A stretch of DNA of 64,000 bases from Bradyrhizobium oligotrophicum S58 (lineage in GTDB: Bacteria; Pseudomonadota; Alphaproteobacteria; Rhizobiales; Xanthobacteraceae). The number at the start of each line of letters is the position of its first letter. Position 1 is the stretch's first letter. Location: contig NC_020453.1 in the NCBI RefSeq assembly GCF_000344805.1, positions 5,303,001 through 5,367,000 on the forward strand, read 5' to 3'. The position numbers and the translations under genes are program-made. Of the stretch, positions 38,248 through 46,973 are shown one piece after another. Below the pieces are notes generated by a model. The model saw nothing but the letters and a program-made list of their open reading frames with translations. It was not told where the DNA came from and did no database searches.

Positions 38248-39192
38248 ATGCTGTCGCGCACCGCCGAAAACCTGTACTGGCTCGCCCGCTATGTCGAGCG
38301 CGCCGAGTATCTCGCCCGCACCATCGACGCTACGTTGCGCGTCACGGCCCTGCCCGCGGCCTATATCGGCAAGACCAATGAGTGGGAATCGGCGCTGATG
38401 ACCGCCGGCGTCAATGTCAGCTTCTACGAGCATTATTCCGAGGCCAACGAGCAGAACGTCGTCGAATATCTCTCCTTCAATCAGTCGAATGCGTCATCGA
38501 TCAGGAACTGTATCGAGGCCGCCCGGCTCAACGCCCGCTCGGTCCGCACCGCGCTGACCTCGGAGATGTGGGACACCCTCAACGGCTCATGGATCGAGCT
38601 GCAGGAGGTGTGGAGCAAGGGCACCAAGACGCGCGAGGAGCTGGCGCGCTTCCTCCGCTTCGTGCAGGAGACCTCGCTGCGCTTCGACGGTTCGGCCTAC
38701 CGCACCATGCTGCGCAACGACGCCTATTGGTTCTCGCGGCTCGGCCTGCATCTGGAACGTGCCGACAACACCGCGCGCATTCTCGACGTGAAGTATCACG
38801 TGCTGCTGCCCGAGGAGGAGCATGTTGGCGGCCCGCTCGACTACTATCAGTGGACCTCGATCCTGCGCTCGGTGTCGGCGCTGACGGCCTATCACTGGGT
38901 GTATCGCGAGACGCTGAAACCCTGGCTGATCGCCGATCTCCTGATCCTCAACGACACGCTGCCGCGCTCGCTGGCCAGCTGCTATGGCAATCTCGTCCGC
39001 AATCTCGACCAGATTGGCGTCGCCTATGGCCGCCAGGGTCCGTCGCAACGCCATGCCCGCGGCGTCCGCAACCGGCTGGAGCACTCGAACATGGACGACA
39101 TCTTCCAGCGCGGCGTGCACGAGTTCATCCAGGAGTTCATCTCAGACAATTCACGGCTCGGAGAGATCATCACCAAGCAATATCTGATCTGA
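38248..39192 (+). CDS. Alpha-E domain protein (Anbu operon)
   Basis: A 314-residue all-helical protein. It begins MLSRTAENLYWLARYVERAEYLARTIDATLRV, the hallmark of the alpha-E family, and continues with SIRNCIEAARLNARSVRTALTSEMWD near residue 95 and a C-terminal helical repeat region (HARGVRNRLEHSNMDDIFQRGVHEFIQEFI). The family always travels with the circularly permuted ATP-grasp and transglutaminase genes; its biochemical role is unknown and it may bind the ATP-grasp partner or the growing peptide. The ATG at 38248 is the family start. Confidence 0.92.
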   Translation: MLSRTAENLYWLARYVERAEYLARTIDATLRVTALPAAYIGKTNEWESALMTAGVNVSFYEHYSEANEQNVVEYLSFNQSNASSIRNCIEAARLNARSVRTALTSEMWDTLNGSWIELQEVWSKGTKTREELARFLRFVQETSLRFDGSAYRTMLRNDAYWFSRLGLHLERADNTARILDVKYHVLLPEEEHVGGPLDYYQWTSILRSVSALTAYHWVYRETLKPWLIADLLILNDTLPRSLASCYGNLVRNLDQIGVAYGRQGPSQRHARGVRNRLEHSNMDDIFQRGVHEFIQEFISDNSRLGEIITKQYLI

Positions 39193-39219
39193 TCGAGTAA
39201 GGTGAAAGCTCTCGGTCAC

Positions 39220-39313
39220 CGTCATGGCCGGGCGACGTCCTGGCCATCCGCGCTTTGCTTGTTCTCCCGGTGAGAAGCGCGCGGATGCCCTGGCCTGCGC
39301 CCAGGGCATGACG
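39220..39313. repeat. Palindromic repeat, family G, in the second Anbu-operon gap
   Basis: CGTCATGGCCGGGC and CCAGGGCATGACG at the ends, TGGCCATCCGCGC and GCGCGGATGCCC inside. It fills the gap between the alpha-E and transglutaminase genes. Confidence 0.8.
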
Positions 39314-39345
39314 ATGGATAAACCGGCATTCCATCGGACACGACC

Positions 39346-40206
39346 ATGCGCCTGCGTATCTCTCATTCCACCACCTACCGCTACGAGCCGGCGGCGACCG
39401 GCGCCATTCAGATCATCCGCATGACGCCCGGCAGCCATGATGGCCAGTATGTGGCGGAATGGCAGATCGACGTGTCGACCGATTCACGCCTCGACATGCA
39501 TGAGGACGCGTTCGGCAACGTCACCCACGTGATCACCCACGATGCGCTGGAGGAGCTCACCATCACCGCCGAAGGGCTGGTGGAGACGCACGACACCGGC
39601 GGCGTGCTGAAAGGCGCGGACGAGCGGTTTCCGCCCGGCTTCTTCCTGCGGCAGACCCCGCTGACGGCAGCCAATGCGGCCATGGCTACGATCGTGCGCG
39701 ACCTGCGCGCGGAATCGGAAGCCGACGTGCTCGGCTTCCTGCACACGCTGATGACGCAGATCTACGAGCACATGACCTTCGACGAGAGCCCGACCCACAG
39801 CGGCACCTCGGCCGCCGAGGCGTTCGGCCTGCGGCGCGGCGTCTGCCAGGATTACGCGCACATCTTCATCGCCTGCGCGCGCGCCGGCGGCATCCCGGCG
39901 CGCTTCGTGTCCGGACACTTCCTGCGCTCTGATGGTGCGGTGCACCAGGAGGCCGGTCACGCCTGGGTCGAAGCCTATATCCCCGATCTCGGCTGGGTCG
40001 GGTTCGACGCCGCCAACTGCATCTGCACCACGGATGCTCACGTGCGGGTCGCCCTCGGGCTGGATTATCTCGGCGCCGCGCCGGTGCGCGGCACCCGCTA
40101 TGGCGGCGGACAGGAGACGCTCACCGTGAAGGTCAAGGTCGAGCAGGTCGGACGCGGCGGCCCGTCGCAATCGCAGTCCCAGTCCCAGTCCCAGCGGCAG
40201 TCCTGA
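39346..40206 (+). CDS. Transglutaminase-like protein with SQ-repeat tail (Anbu operon)
   Basis: A 286-residue protein with a bacterial transglutaminase N-terminal domain (MRLRISHSTTYRYEPAATGAIQIIRMTP) and a transglutaminase core. The catalytic triad is visible: Cys in RRGVCQDYAHIF near residue 168, His in EAGHAWVEAYIP near 207, Asp in GWVGFDAANC near 222. In bacteria this fold usually acts as a protease or amide hydrolase/transferase. The last residues are an unusual SQSQSQSQSQRQS tail encoded by repeated CAGTCC units, an apparent recent expansion. It is the third gene of the Anbu set. Confidence 0.92.
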   Translation: MRLRISHSTTYRYEPAATGAIQIIRMTPGSHDGQYVAEWQIDVSTDSRLDMHEDAFGNVTHVITHDALEELTITAEGLVETHDTGGVLKGADERFPPGFFLRQTPLTAANAAMATIVRDLRAESEADVLGFLHTLMTQIYEHMTFDESPTHSGTSAAEAFGLRRGVCQDYAHIFIACARAGGIPARFVSGHFLRSDGAVHQEAGHAWVEAYIPDLGWVGFDAANCICTTDAHVRVALGLDYLGAAPVRGTRYGGGQETLTVKVKVEQVGRGGPSQSQSQSQSQRQS

Positions 40207-40233
40207 ATTCCGGAACGCGCGCCCCACCACCGG

Positions 40234-40338
40234 TGTCATTCCGGGGCGGCGCGAAGCGACGAGCCCGGAATCCATTTCTCTACGCGTTCTGTCGCCCGAT
40301 GGAATCCGGGCTCGCGCTTACGCGCGCCCCGGAATGAC
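40234..40338. repeat. Palindromic repeat, family C, in the third Anbu-operon gap
   Basis: GTCATTCCGGGGCG on the left and CGCCCCGGAATGAC on the right; GAGCCCGGAATCCAT and ATGGAATCCGGGCTC inside. It separates the transglutaminase and Anbu genes. Confidence 0.9.
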
Positions 40339-40433
40339 ACCGATGGTGGAGCTCCGGGCGCGCGCTTCACTGCGGGGGTTGGACGGACCGCCGATTTTCG
40401 CTAGTAATTCGCGTAACTGCTCGGGGGACGACG

Positions 40434-41192
40434 ATGACCTATTGCTGCGGAATTCTGGTGCGTGACGGGCTCGTCATGATCGCGGACACCCGAACCAATG
40501 CCGGCCTCGACAACGTCTCGACCTTCCGCAAGCTGCACATCTTCTCCAATCCCGGCGAGCGCATCGTGGCGGTCGCCAGCGCCGGCAATCTCGCGGTCAG
40601 TCAGTCCGTGCTGTCGACGCTGACGGAGGGCATGGAAGATCCCGAGACTGGCGATGTCGAGACCCTGATGAACGCGCCGACCATGTTCCAGGCCGCGCAG
40701 CGCATTGGCAAGGCAATCCGCATGGTGCACGCCACCGAAGGCCCGGCGCTCAAGGCCGAGGACATCTCGTTCGACGTGTCGTTCCTGTTCGGCGGCCAGA
40801 TCAAGGGCTCGCGGATGCGGCTGTTCATGGTGTACACCGCCGGCAACTTCATCGAATGCACCACCGACACGCCCTACTTGCAGATCGGCGAGCACAAATA
40901 CGGCAAGCCGGTGCTCGACCGCGCCATGCATTACGACGTCGAGCTCTATGATGCGCTGAAGACCGGGCTGATCTCGATGGATTCGACGATGCGCTCGAAT
41001 CTCGGCGTCGGCATGCCGATCGACGTGCTGGTGGTGCGCGCGGAGGCTTGCGAGGCCGACCTCAACCATCGCATCGAAGCCGGCGAGCCCTATTTCCACG
41101 ATCTCCGCTCGCGCTGGTCGGCGGCCCTGCGCGCGGCGCATAACAACATTCCCAGGCCGCCCTATAAGACTCAGAGCGAGTCGAAACACTAA
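40434..41192 (+). CDS. Anbu proteasome-like peptidase
   Basis: A 252-residue member of the Ntn-hydrolase superfamily, the ancestral bacterial beta-subunit family known as Anbu (also BPH). It starts MTYCCGILVRDGLVMIADTRTNAGLDNVSTFRKLHIF; processing of Met1 would leave Thr2 as the N-terminal nucleophile, with the Asp of ADTR and Lys of FRKLH in the expected active-site places. The rest follows the proteasome beta fold, including GVGMPIDVLVVRAE. Anbu from other bacteria assembles into an open helical ring and no unfoldase partner is known. Substrate unknown. It is fourth in the ATP-grasp / alpha-E / transglutaminase / Anbu set. Confidence 0.94.
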   Translation: MTYCCGILVRDGLVMIADTRTNAGLDNVSTFRKLHIFSNPGERIVAVASAGNLAVSQSVLSTLTEGMEDPETGDVETLMNAPTMFQAAQRIGKAIRMVHATEGPALKAEDISFDVSFLFGGQIKGSRMRLFMVYTAGNFIECTTDTPYLQIGEHKYGKPVLDRAMHYDVELYDALKTGLISMDSTMRSNLGVGMPIDVLVVRAEACEADLNHRIEAGEPYFHDLRSRWSAALRAAHNNIPRPPYKTQSESKH

Positions 41193-41238
41193 AACTGCAG
41201 AGAACACTGCAAACTTTGACAACTGAAGGTGAGGAAAC

Positions 41239-41994
41239 ATGGCTGAAGCGGCAAAGAAGATCGCGCTGGTGACGGGCGCAGGCACGGGCGTGGGCCGCGC
41301 CGCATCGCTCGCGCTGATGAACTCCGGCTTCACCGTGGTGCTCGCCGGCCGTCGCAAGGAGATGCTGGAGGAGACCGCGAAGCTCGGCCCGTCCGGCATG
41401 AGCTTGCCCGTTTCCGCCGACATGATGGACCCCGCCTCGATCGCGGCGCTGTTCGACACCGTCAAGTCGACCTACGGCCGCCTCGACGTGCTGTTCAACA
41501 ACGCCGGCATGGGCGCGCCGCCGGTGCCGCTCGAAGAGCTGACGCTGCAGCAATGGCAGCAGGTGGTCGCAACCAATCTCACCGCGCCGTTCCTGTGCAC
41601 GCAGCATGCGTTCCGGATCATGAAGGACCAGTCGCCGCGCGGCGGCCGCATCATCAACAACGGCTCGATCTCGGCGCACGCGCCGCGGCCGTTCTCATCG
41701 CCCTACACCTCGACCAAGCACGCGATCACGGGCCTTACCAAGGCCTCGAACCTCGACGGCCGGGCCTATGACATCGCGGTCGGCCAGGTCGATATCGGCA
41801 ATGCCGAGACGCCGATGACCGAGCGCATGGTCGGCGGCGTGCTGCAGCCGGACGGCCGCATGATGCCGGAGCCGCGCATGGACGTGAAGGCCGTCGGCGA
41901 CGCCGTCGCCTACATGGCCGGCCTGCCGCTCGACGCCAACGTCCTGTTCATCACGGTGATGGCAACAAAGATGCCGTTCGTCGGGCGGGGCTGA
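41239..41994 (+). CDS. Short-chain dehydrogenase/reductase
   Basis: A 251-residue classical SDR. The cofactor motif is [15 protein letters not shown] near residue 13 and NNAGMGAPP near 88; the active-site Ser is in [11 protein letters not shown] near 140, with the [14 protein letters not shown]yr and Lys near 156-160. The Arg in AGRRKEM (near 37) favours NADP(H). The substrate is unknown. It begins 46 bases after the Anbu stop codon on the same strand, so it may be transcribed from the same mRNA, though it is not a recognised member of that set. Confidence 0.9.
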   Translation: MAEAAKKIALVTGAGTGVGRAASLALMNSGFTVVLAGRRKEMLEETAKLGPSGMSLPVSADMMDPASIAALFDTVKSTYGRLDVLFNNAGMGAPPVPLEELTLQQWQQVVATNLTAPFLCTQHAFRIMKDQSPRGGRIINNGSISAHAPRPFSSPYTSTKHAITGLTKASNLDGRAYDIAVGQVDIGNAETPMTERMVGGVLQPDGRMMPEPRMDVKAVGDAVAYMAGLPLDANVLFITVMATKMPFVGRG

Positions 41995-42031
41995 TCGCCT
42001 CGATCCGGGTGCAGCCCTCGCTCTCTCCCCA

Positions 42032-42180
42032 CGTCATTCCGGGGCGCGCGGAGCGCGAGCCCGGAATCCATACCCACAGGATCGACTGTGAGGCACGCGC
42101 GGAGTGAGCATCTCTCGTCGCCATGACCGCTCGTGGTTATGGATTCCGGGCTCATCGCTCCGCGATGCCCCGGAATGACG
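42032..42180. repeat. Palindromic repeat, family C (long centre)
   Basis: CGTCATTCCGGGGCGCGCG on the left and GCCCCGGAATGACG on the right; AGCCCGGAATCCAT and ATGGATTCCGGGCT inside, with an about 70-base centre. Confidence 0.88.
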
Positions 42181-42199
42181 GAGAGAGCGGCACCCAGCC

Positions 42200-43426
42200 C
42201 TACTCCAGCTTCTCCACATTCCGCAGCTCCGGAAACAGCTTCATCCACGCCAGCGCGATCGCGATGGTGCCGACGCCACCGAGCACGGCGGCGGGCATCG
42301 CGCCGAACAAGGCCGCGGTGAGACCGCTCTCGAATTGGCCGAGCTGATTGGAGGCGTTGATGAACAGGAAGTTCACCGCGCCGACGCGGCCGCGCATCTC
42401 GTTGGGCGTCGCGAGTTGCACCAGCGAGAAGCGGATCACGACGCTGATCGTGTCGGCGGCGCCGAGAATGGCGAGCGCCAGAACCGAGATCAACATCACG
42501 TGTGAGACGGCAAAGACGACGGTGGCCGCGCCGAACACGATCACCGCCTGGAACATGCGCAGGCCGACGCGCCGCTTGATCGTGGTGCGCGCGAGCACCG
42601 CGGTCATCGCCAGCGCGCCGACCGCGGGCGCTGCGCGCAGCACGCCGAGCCCGAACGGCCCGGCCTCCAGGATGTCGCGCGCGTAGATCGGCAGCAGCGC
42701 GGTGACGCCGCCGAGCAGCACGGCAAACAGATCGAGCGAGATGGTGCCGAGGATCGCCGGATTGGCGCGGATGAAGCGGATGCCGGCGAACAGGTCCGCG
42801 TTGCTGCCATCGCGGCGCTCGGCCGGCACGTCCTCCGGCACCTGCATCAGGCCCGTCAGCGCCATGCCGCCGAGCCAGAACAGCATCATGATGCCGTAGG
42901 GCAGACCAGGCGCGACCGCATAGGCGAAGCCGCCGATCGCGGGACCGGCGATGGTCGCGAGTTGCGCCGCGCCGCTCGACAGCGCGCTCGCCCGCTGCAA
43001 CGTGCCCGATGGCGCGATCAGCGGCAGCAGCGCGGCGGTGGCCGGGCTCTCGAACGCACCGGCGATGCCGAGCACGAAGACGGCTGCGAACAGCTGCAAT
43101 TCGCCGAGCTGGCCGGCATAGGCGCCCCAGCACAGATAGAGCGCGGTGAGCGCCTCGGCGAGCTGACAAAGCTGCACGACGCGCTTGCGCTGGAAGCGGT
43201 CGGCGGCACTGCCGGCCGCGAACACGAGCAGGGCCGTTGGCAGGAACTGGATCAGCCCGACCATGCCGAGATCGAAGGCGCGCCCGGTGAGATCGTAGAC
43301 CTGCCAGCCGATCGCCACCGCGGCGATCTGGCTCGCGAACCGCGACAGGCTGCGGGACGACAGGAACAGCAGGAACGCGCTTTGCTTCAGCAGATCGCGC
43401 GCGCCGATCGGGACGGTGGTCGACAT
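42200..43426 (-). CDS. Major facilitator superfamily transporter
   Basis: A 408-residue inner-membrane carrier with about twelve hydrophobic segments. The N-terminal half has the MFS loop 2-3 motif AAGSAADRFQRKRVVQLCQ near residue 62, and the C-terminal half carries GAADTISVVIRFSLVQLATPNEMRGRVGAVNFLF near 315, typical of the enterobactin-exporter-like (MFS_3) group. It probably exports a small molecule, perhaps a siderophore or drug; the substrate cannot be read. The ATG at 43426 is chosen over an upstream in-frame start. Confidence 0.88.
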   Translation of the reverse strand: MSTTVPIGARDLLKQSAFLLFLSSRSLSRFASQIAAVAIGWQVYDLTGRAFDLGMVGLIQFLPTALLVFAAGSAADRFQRKRVVQLCQLAEALTALYLCWGAYAGQLGELQLFAAVFVLGIAGAFESPATAALLPLIAPSGTLQRASALSSGAAQLATIAGPAIGGFAYAVAPGLPYGIMMLFWLGGMALTGLMQVPEDVPAERRDGSNADLFAGIRFIRANPAILGTISLDLFAVLLGGVTALLPIYARDILEAGPFGLGVLRAAPAVGALAMTAVLARTTIKRRVGLRMFQAVIVFGAATVVFAVSHVMLISVLALAILGAADTISVVIRFSLVQLATPNEMRGRVGAVNFLFINASNQLGQFESGLTAALFGAMPAAVLGGVGTIAIALAWMKLFPELRNVEKLE

Positions 43427-43543
43427 GATGGCGCCTGCGTGACGCAGGCTCCTGCGCTTGTCAATTGCAGCCCCGCGCATGGCCGCACGGCATTGCGCGG
43501 GGCCGTTCCATCAGCTCATAATCGGGCGGGTTTGGGGGATCTG

Positions 43544-44794
43544 ATGCTTCAGCTGCAATCGGCGTTCGGGATCGTCGCGCTGCTCGCGATCGCATGGGCG
43601 CTCGGCGAAAACCGGCGCGCGGTGTCGCTGAGACAAGCCGCGCTCGGGCTGGTGGTGACGATCCTGACCGCGGTCGTCCTGCTCAAGGTCCCGACGGTGG
43701 CTCGCGCCTTCGGCGCCATCAACGACGCCGTCGGCGCCATCTCCTCGGCCTCGCGCGCCGGCACATCGTTCGTGTTCGGCTATGTCGGCGGCGGCGCCCT
43801 GCCCTTCGACTTGAAGGCCCCCGGCGCCGATTTCGTGCTCGCCTTCCAGGCGCTGCCGATCGTGCTGGTCATGAGCGTGCTGACGACGCTCTTGTTCTAT
43901 TGGCGGGTCTTGCCGCCGCTGGTGCGCGGCATGGCGTGGCTCTTGGAGCGCACGCTCGGCGTCGGCGGCGCCGTCGGCCTGTCGACCGCTGCCAACGTCT
44001 TCCTCGGCATGGTGGAAGCGCCGCTGTTCATCCGGCCCTATCTGGCGCAGATGACGCGCAGCGAATTGTTCCTGGTCATGACCGGCGGCATGGCCGGCAT
44101 CGCCGGAACCGTGCTGGTGCTGTATGCGACGCTTCTTGCTCCGCTCATTCCCGATGCCGCCGCGCATTTCGTGATCGCCTCGGTGCTAGGCGCACCGGCT
44201 GCGATTCTGATCAGCCTGATCATGGTGCCGGAGACGTCGAAGCAGCTCACCGGCGGCACGCTCGGCGACCCCGACACGCAGGCCACGTCGACGATGGATG
44301 CCATCGTCAAGGGCACCAGCGCCGGGCTCGAACTGCTGATGAACATCGTCGCGCTGTTGCTGGTGCTGGTCGCGCTGGTTCATCTCGCCAATGCGATCCT
44401 GTCGCTGTTGCCCGCGATCGGCGGCGCCGACATCTCGTTGCAGCGGCTGCTCGGCCTCGTCATGGCGCCGGTGTGCTGGCTGATGGGCCTGCCGTGGTCG
44501 GAGGCCGTCACCGCCGGCAGCCTGATGGGCACCAAGACGGTGCTGAACGAGCTGATCGCCTATGTCGAGCTCGCCAAGCTCGACACCACCGCGATCGACC
44601 CCCGCGCGCGGCTGATCATGCTCTATGCGATGTGCGGCTTCGCCAACTTCGCCAGCCTCGGCATCATGATCGGCGGCCTCGGGACGATGGCGCCGACGCG
44701 GCGCGACGAGATCAATGCGCTCGGCCTCAAATCAATCGTCTCGGGCACCCTCACCACCTGTCTGATGGGAGCCATCGTCGGCCTGCTGACGTGA
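43544..44794 (+). CDS. Concentrative nucleoside transporter (NupC/CNT family)
   Basis: A 416-residue inner-membrane symporter. Family landmarks are the GYVGGGALPF segment near residue 82, SVLTTLLFYWRVLPPLVRGMAWLL near 115, the re-entrant-loop motif STAANVFLGMVEAPLFIRPYL near 147, and GTKTVLNELIAYVEL near 328. It takes up nucleosides with H+ or Na+. Its last 63 bases overlap the 3-prime end of the convergent acyltransferase gene. Start ATG 43544 has a GGGGGATCTG leader. Confidence 0.92.
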   Translation: MLQLQSAFGIVALLAIAWALGENRRAVSLRQAALGLVVTILTAVVLLKVPTVARAFGAINDAVGAISSASRAGTSFVFGYVGGGALPFDLKAPGADFVLAFQALPIVLVMSVLTTLLFYWRVLPPLVRGMAWLLERTLGVGGAVGLSTAANVFLGMVEAPLFIRPYLAQMTRSELFLVMTGGMAGIAGTVLVLYATLLAPLIPDAAAHFVIASVLGAPAAILISLIMVPETSKQLTGGTLGDPDTQATSTMDAIVKGTSAGLELLMNIVALLLVLVALVHLANAILSLLPAIGGADISLQRLLGLVMAPVCWLMGLPWSEAVTAGSLMGTKTVLNELIAYVELAKLDTTAIDPRARLIMLYAMCGFANFASLGIMIGGLGTMAPTRRDEINALGLKSIVSGTLTTCLMGAIVGLLT

Positions 44795-46753
44795 GCCGAG
44801 CTCGGTGTTGTCCGGCTGCAGCAGCGGGGCGACCCTCGCCATCACCGCATCCGAGCCTTCCGCCGTGAGATGCGCATGGTCGAAGGAGAGCGGGACATCG
44901 CCCGCGGTGAGCGGACAGCGCCCGTTCTCGCAGACGATCGACAGGATCGAGACGTAGGAGAGCCCCTCGCCCGTCGGCAGCGCCGCCTGCATCGCCGCGT
45001 CCAGCGCAAAGATATCCGACCGGACGAACGTCGCACCGTCGGGTGTCACGCCGCGCAAGGTCGCGCGCGCCAGCATGGATGGCAGCCGCGCCCGAAACTG
45101 CACGGATGGGCCGAGCAGCACCACCGGAATGCCCGCGTCCTGAAGGCGTCCGATGGTCTGTCTGAGGTCGCGCAGCATGCCCGGAAAGCGCGGCGGCCGC
45201 GCATTCTCGAGCCAATCGGCCGACATCACCACGAGATCGGGCCGCGCTTGCGCGAAATAGTCTCGCATCTGGCTTGCGAAGGCGCGGCAGGACGCGACGC
45301 CCTGTGTCTCCGCGCTGAAGGTCGGCATGCACGTCGGCTGGCTCGCCTGCATGATGTTGACGGTGCGTGGATCGAGGTGAGCTGCGAGGCCGTGATAGTA
45401 GTGCGCGGCAAAGCTGTCGCCCCACAGCAGGACGTTGGTCTTGCCGGTCACCGGACGGAGACACTCTGCGGGCACGCGGCCGTCCGGTGTCGTGAAGCAG
45501 GTGCCGTAGCGATAGACCGGCTTCATGTCATAGCTGTTATAGGCATCGTAGCGCTGCGCCGCGCGGTCGTCGTCAGACGCGGACCCGGCGCGCAGCAGGC
45601 CTACGCCGCTGCCGACGAGCAGCAGCAGGCTCGCCAGCGCGGCCAGGCCGAAGGCGGCGCGCGGTGTCGGCGCGAGTTGCCGCGTCCGGAATGGCTGCTC
45701 GACGAAGCGCCAGGACAGCGTGGCCACAGCGACCGTCAGGGCGAACAAGGCCGCCCGCTCCCAGCCCTCGAGTGCGAGACCGGGCTTGGCGAAGCGCGCA
45801 AACGCAAACAGCGGCCAGTGCCAGAGATACAGCGAATAGGAGATGCCGCCGAAGAACGCCGCCACATTGAGCGGCGACAGCCGGCTGCGCGGCACGTTGG
45901 CAACGCCCACCCCGCTCCACAGGAACAGCGCGGCGCCGAGGCATGGCGCGAGCGCGTTGACGCCGGGGAAGCCCGGTCCGGCACGCAACGACAGGATCGG
46001 GATCGCCATCAGCAGCAGCGACAGCGCGCGAGCGAGGCGCTGCGCCAGGCCGGGACGCAATGCGGGCAGGCCTGAAACCGCAACGAGGCTGCCGAGCAGG
46101 AATTCCCAGGCACGCGGCGGGCTGAGGAAGAACGCGCTCGCAGATGCGTTGCCTCGCATCAGCATCAGGCCGAGCACGAACGAGCCTGCAGCAAGCAGCG
46201 CCAGGGTGAGCGGCAGCGCCAGCCGGCGCCCACGCGCCAGCCGCAGCACGGCCCAGACCACCACCGGCAGCACCAGATAGAACTGCTCCTCGACCGCCAG
46301 CGACCAGGTATGCAGCAGCGGCTTCTCGACCGCCGCGTGGTCGAAATAGCCGGACTGCAGCCAGAAGAAGATGTTCGAGGTGAAGGTGACGACGGCGGCC
46401 GCGGACCGGAAGAACTCGACGCGCTCGGAGCTCAGCATGTCCTGCGACGCAGGGATCGCCGCGAATGCCACCATGACGTAGAGCGCCGGCAGCAGCCGTC
46501 GCACCCGCCGCTCGTAGAATTGCGCGAACGAAAAGCGCGCCTGCGCCATCTCCGACGCGATGATGCCGGTGATCAGGTAGCCGGAGATCACGAAGAAGAT
46601 GTCGACGCCGACGAAGCCGCCGAAGATCGCGGGCGCCTCGAAGTGAAATGCGACGACGGAGAGCACCGCAATGGCGCGCAGCCAATCGATGTCCTCGCGA
46701 TGAGCGGGAGGTGAATCTGAAGCTGCGCGCGCGCCGGCGATACGGGGCTGCAT
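44732..46753 (-). CDS. OafA/YrhL-type acyltransferase with SGNH domain
   Basis: A 673-residue integral-membrane O-acyltransferase. The acyltransferase_3 domain occupies about residues 15-370: DIDWLRAIAVLSVVAFHF with the catalytic His, GFVGVDIFFVISGYLI, FYERRVRRLLPAL, and HTWSLAVEEQFYL. After a last helix a periplasmic SGNH-like domain starts near 430 (LLWGDSFAAHYYHGLAAHL with the catalytic Ser; FDHAHLTAEGSD with Asp and His near 635). The pair is known to acetylate cell-surface polysaccharide such as O-antigen. ATG 46753 is one of three close starts (46765 and 46816 are alternatives). The tail overlaps the nucleoside transporter gene by 63 bases on the other strand. Confidence 0.9.
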   Translation of the reverse strand: MQPRIAGARAASDSPPAHREDIDWLRAIAVLSVVAFHFEAPAIFGGFVGVDIFFVISGYLITGIIASEMAQARFSFAQFYERRVRRLLPALYVMVAFAAIPASQDMLSSERVEFFRSAAAVVTFTSNIFFWLQSGYFDHAAVEKPLLHTWSLAVEEQFYLVLPVVVWAVLRLARGRRLALPLTLALLAAGSFVLGLMLMRGNASASAFFLSPPRAWEFLLGSLVAVSGLPALRPGLAQRLARALSLLLMAIPILSLRAGPGFPGVNALAPCLGAALFLWSGVGVANVPRSRLSPLNVAAFFGGISYSLYLWHWPLFAFARFAKPGLALEGWERAALFALTVAVATLSWRFVEQPFRTRQLAPTPRAAFGLAALASLLLLVGSGVGLLRAGSASDDDRAAQRYDAYNSYDMKPVYRYGTCFTTPDGRVPAECLRPVTGKTNVLLWGDSFAAHYYHGLAAHLDPRTVNIMQASQPTCMPTFSAETQGVASCRAFASQMRDYFAQARPDLVVMSADWLENARPPRFPGMLRDLRQTIGRLQDAGIPVVLLGPSVQFRARLPSMLARATLRGVTPDGATFVRSDIFALDAAMQAALPTGEGLSYVSILSIVCENGRCPLTAGDVPLSFDHAHLTAEGSDAVMARVAPLLQPDNTELGSRQQADDGSHQTGGEGARDD

Positions 46754-46973
46754 CGATGCGCGCATTCGCGGCGCGATCGTGCTCCTTGGAGCGAACTGGA
46801 CGACAAAGGGCGGCAACGGGACGGGTCAGCCTTACGCAAGCCCACGGCGAACACGTCTGACGGATCCGTCGCCGGCCCATCCGTCCCAATGACGCGAGAC
46901 TGGATGTCGACACACACGCGCGATGGGACCGCCGTCCATCGCACGCTAATGTTTCCATCCATTTCTGTCGGCT

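Noticed and set aside
42962..43543. Upstream extension of the nucleoside-transporter frame
   Set aside because: Antisense to the MFS gene; the family start is at 43544.
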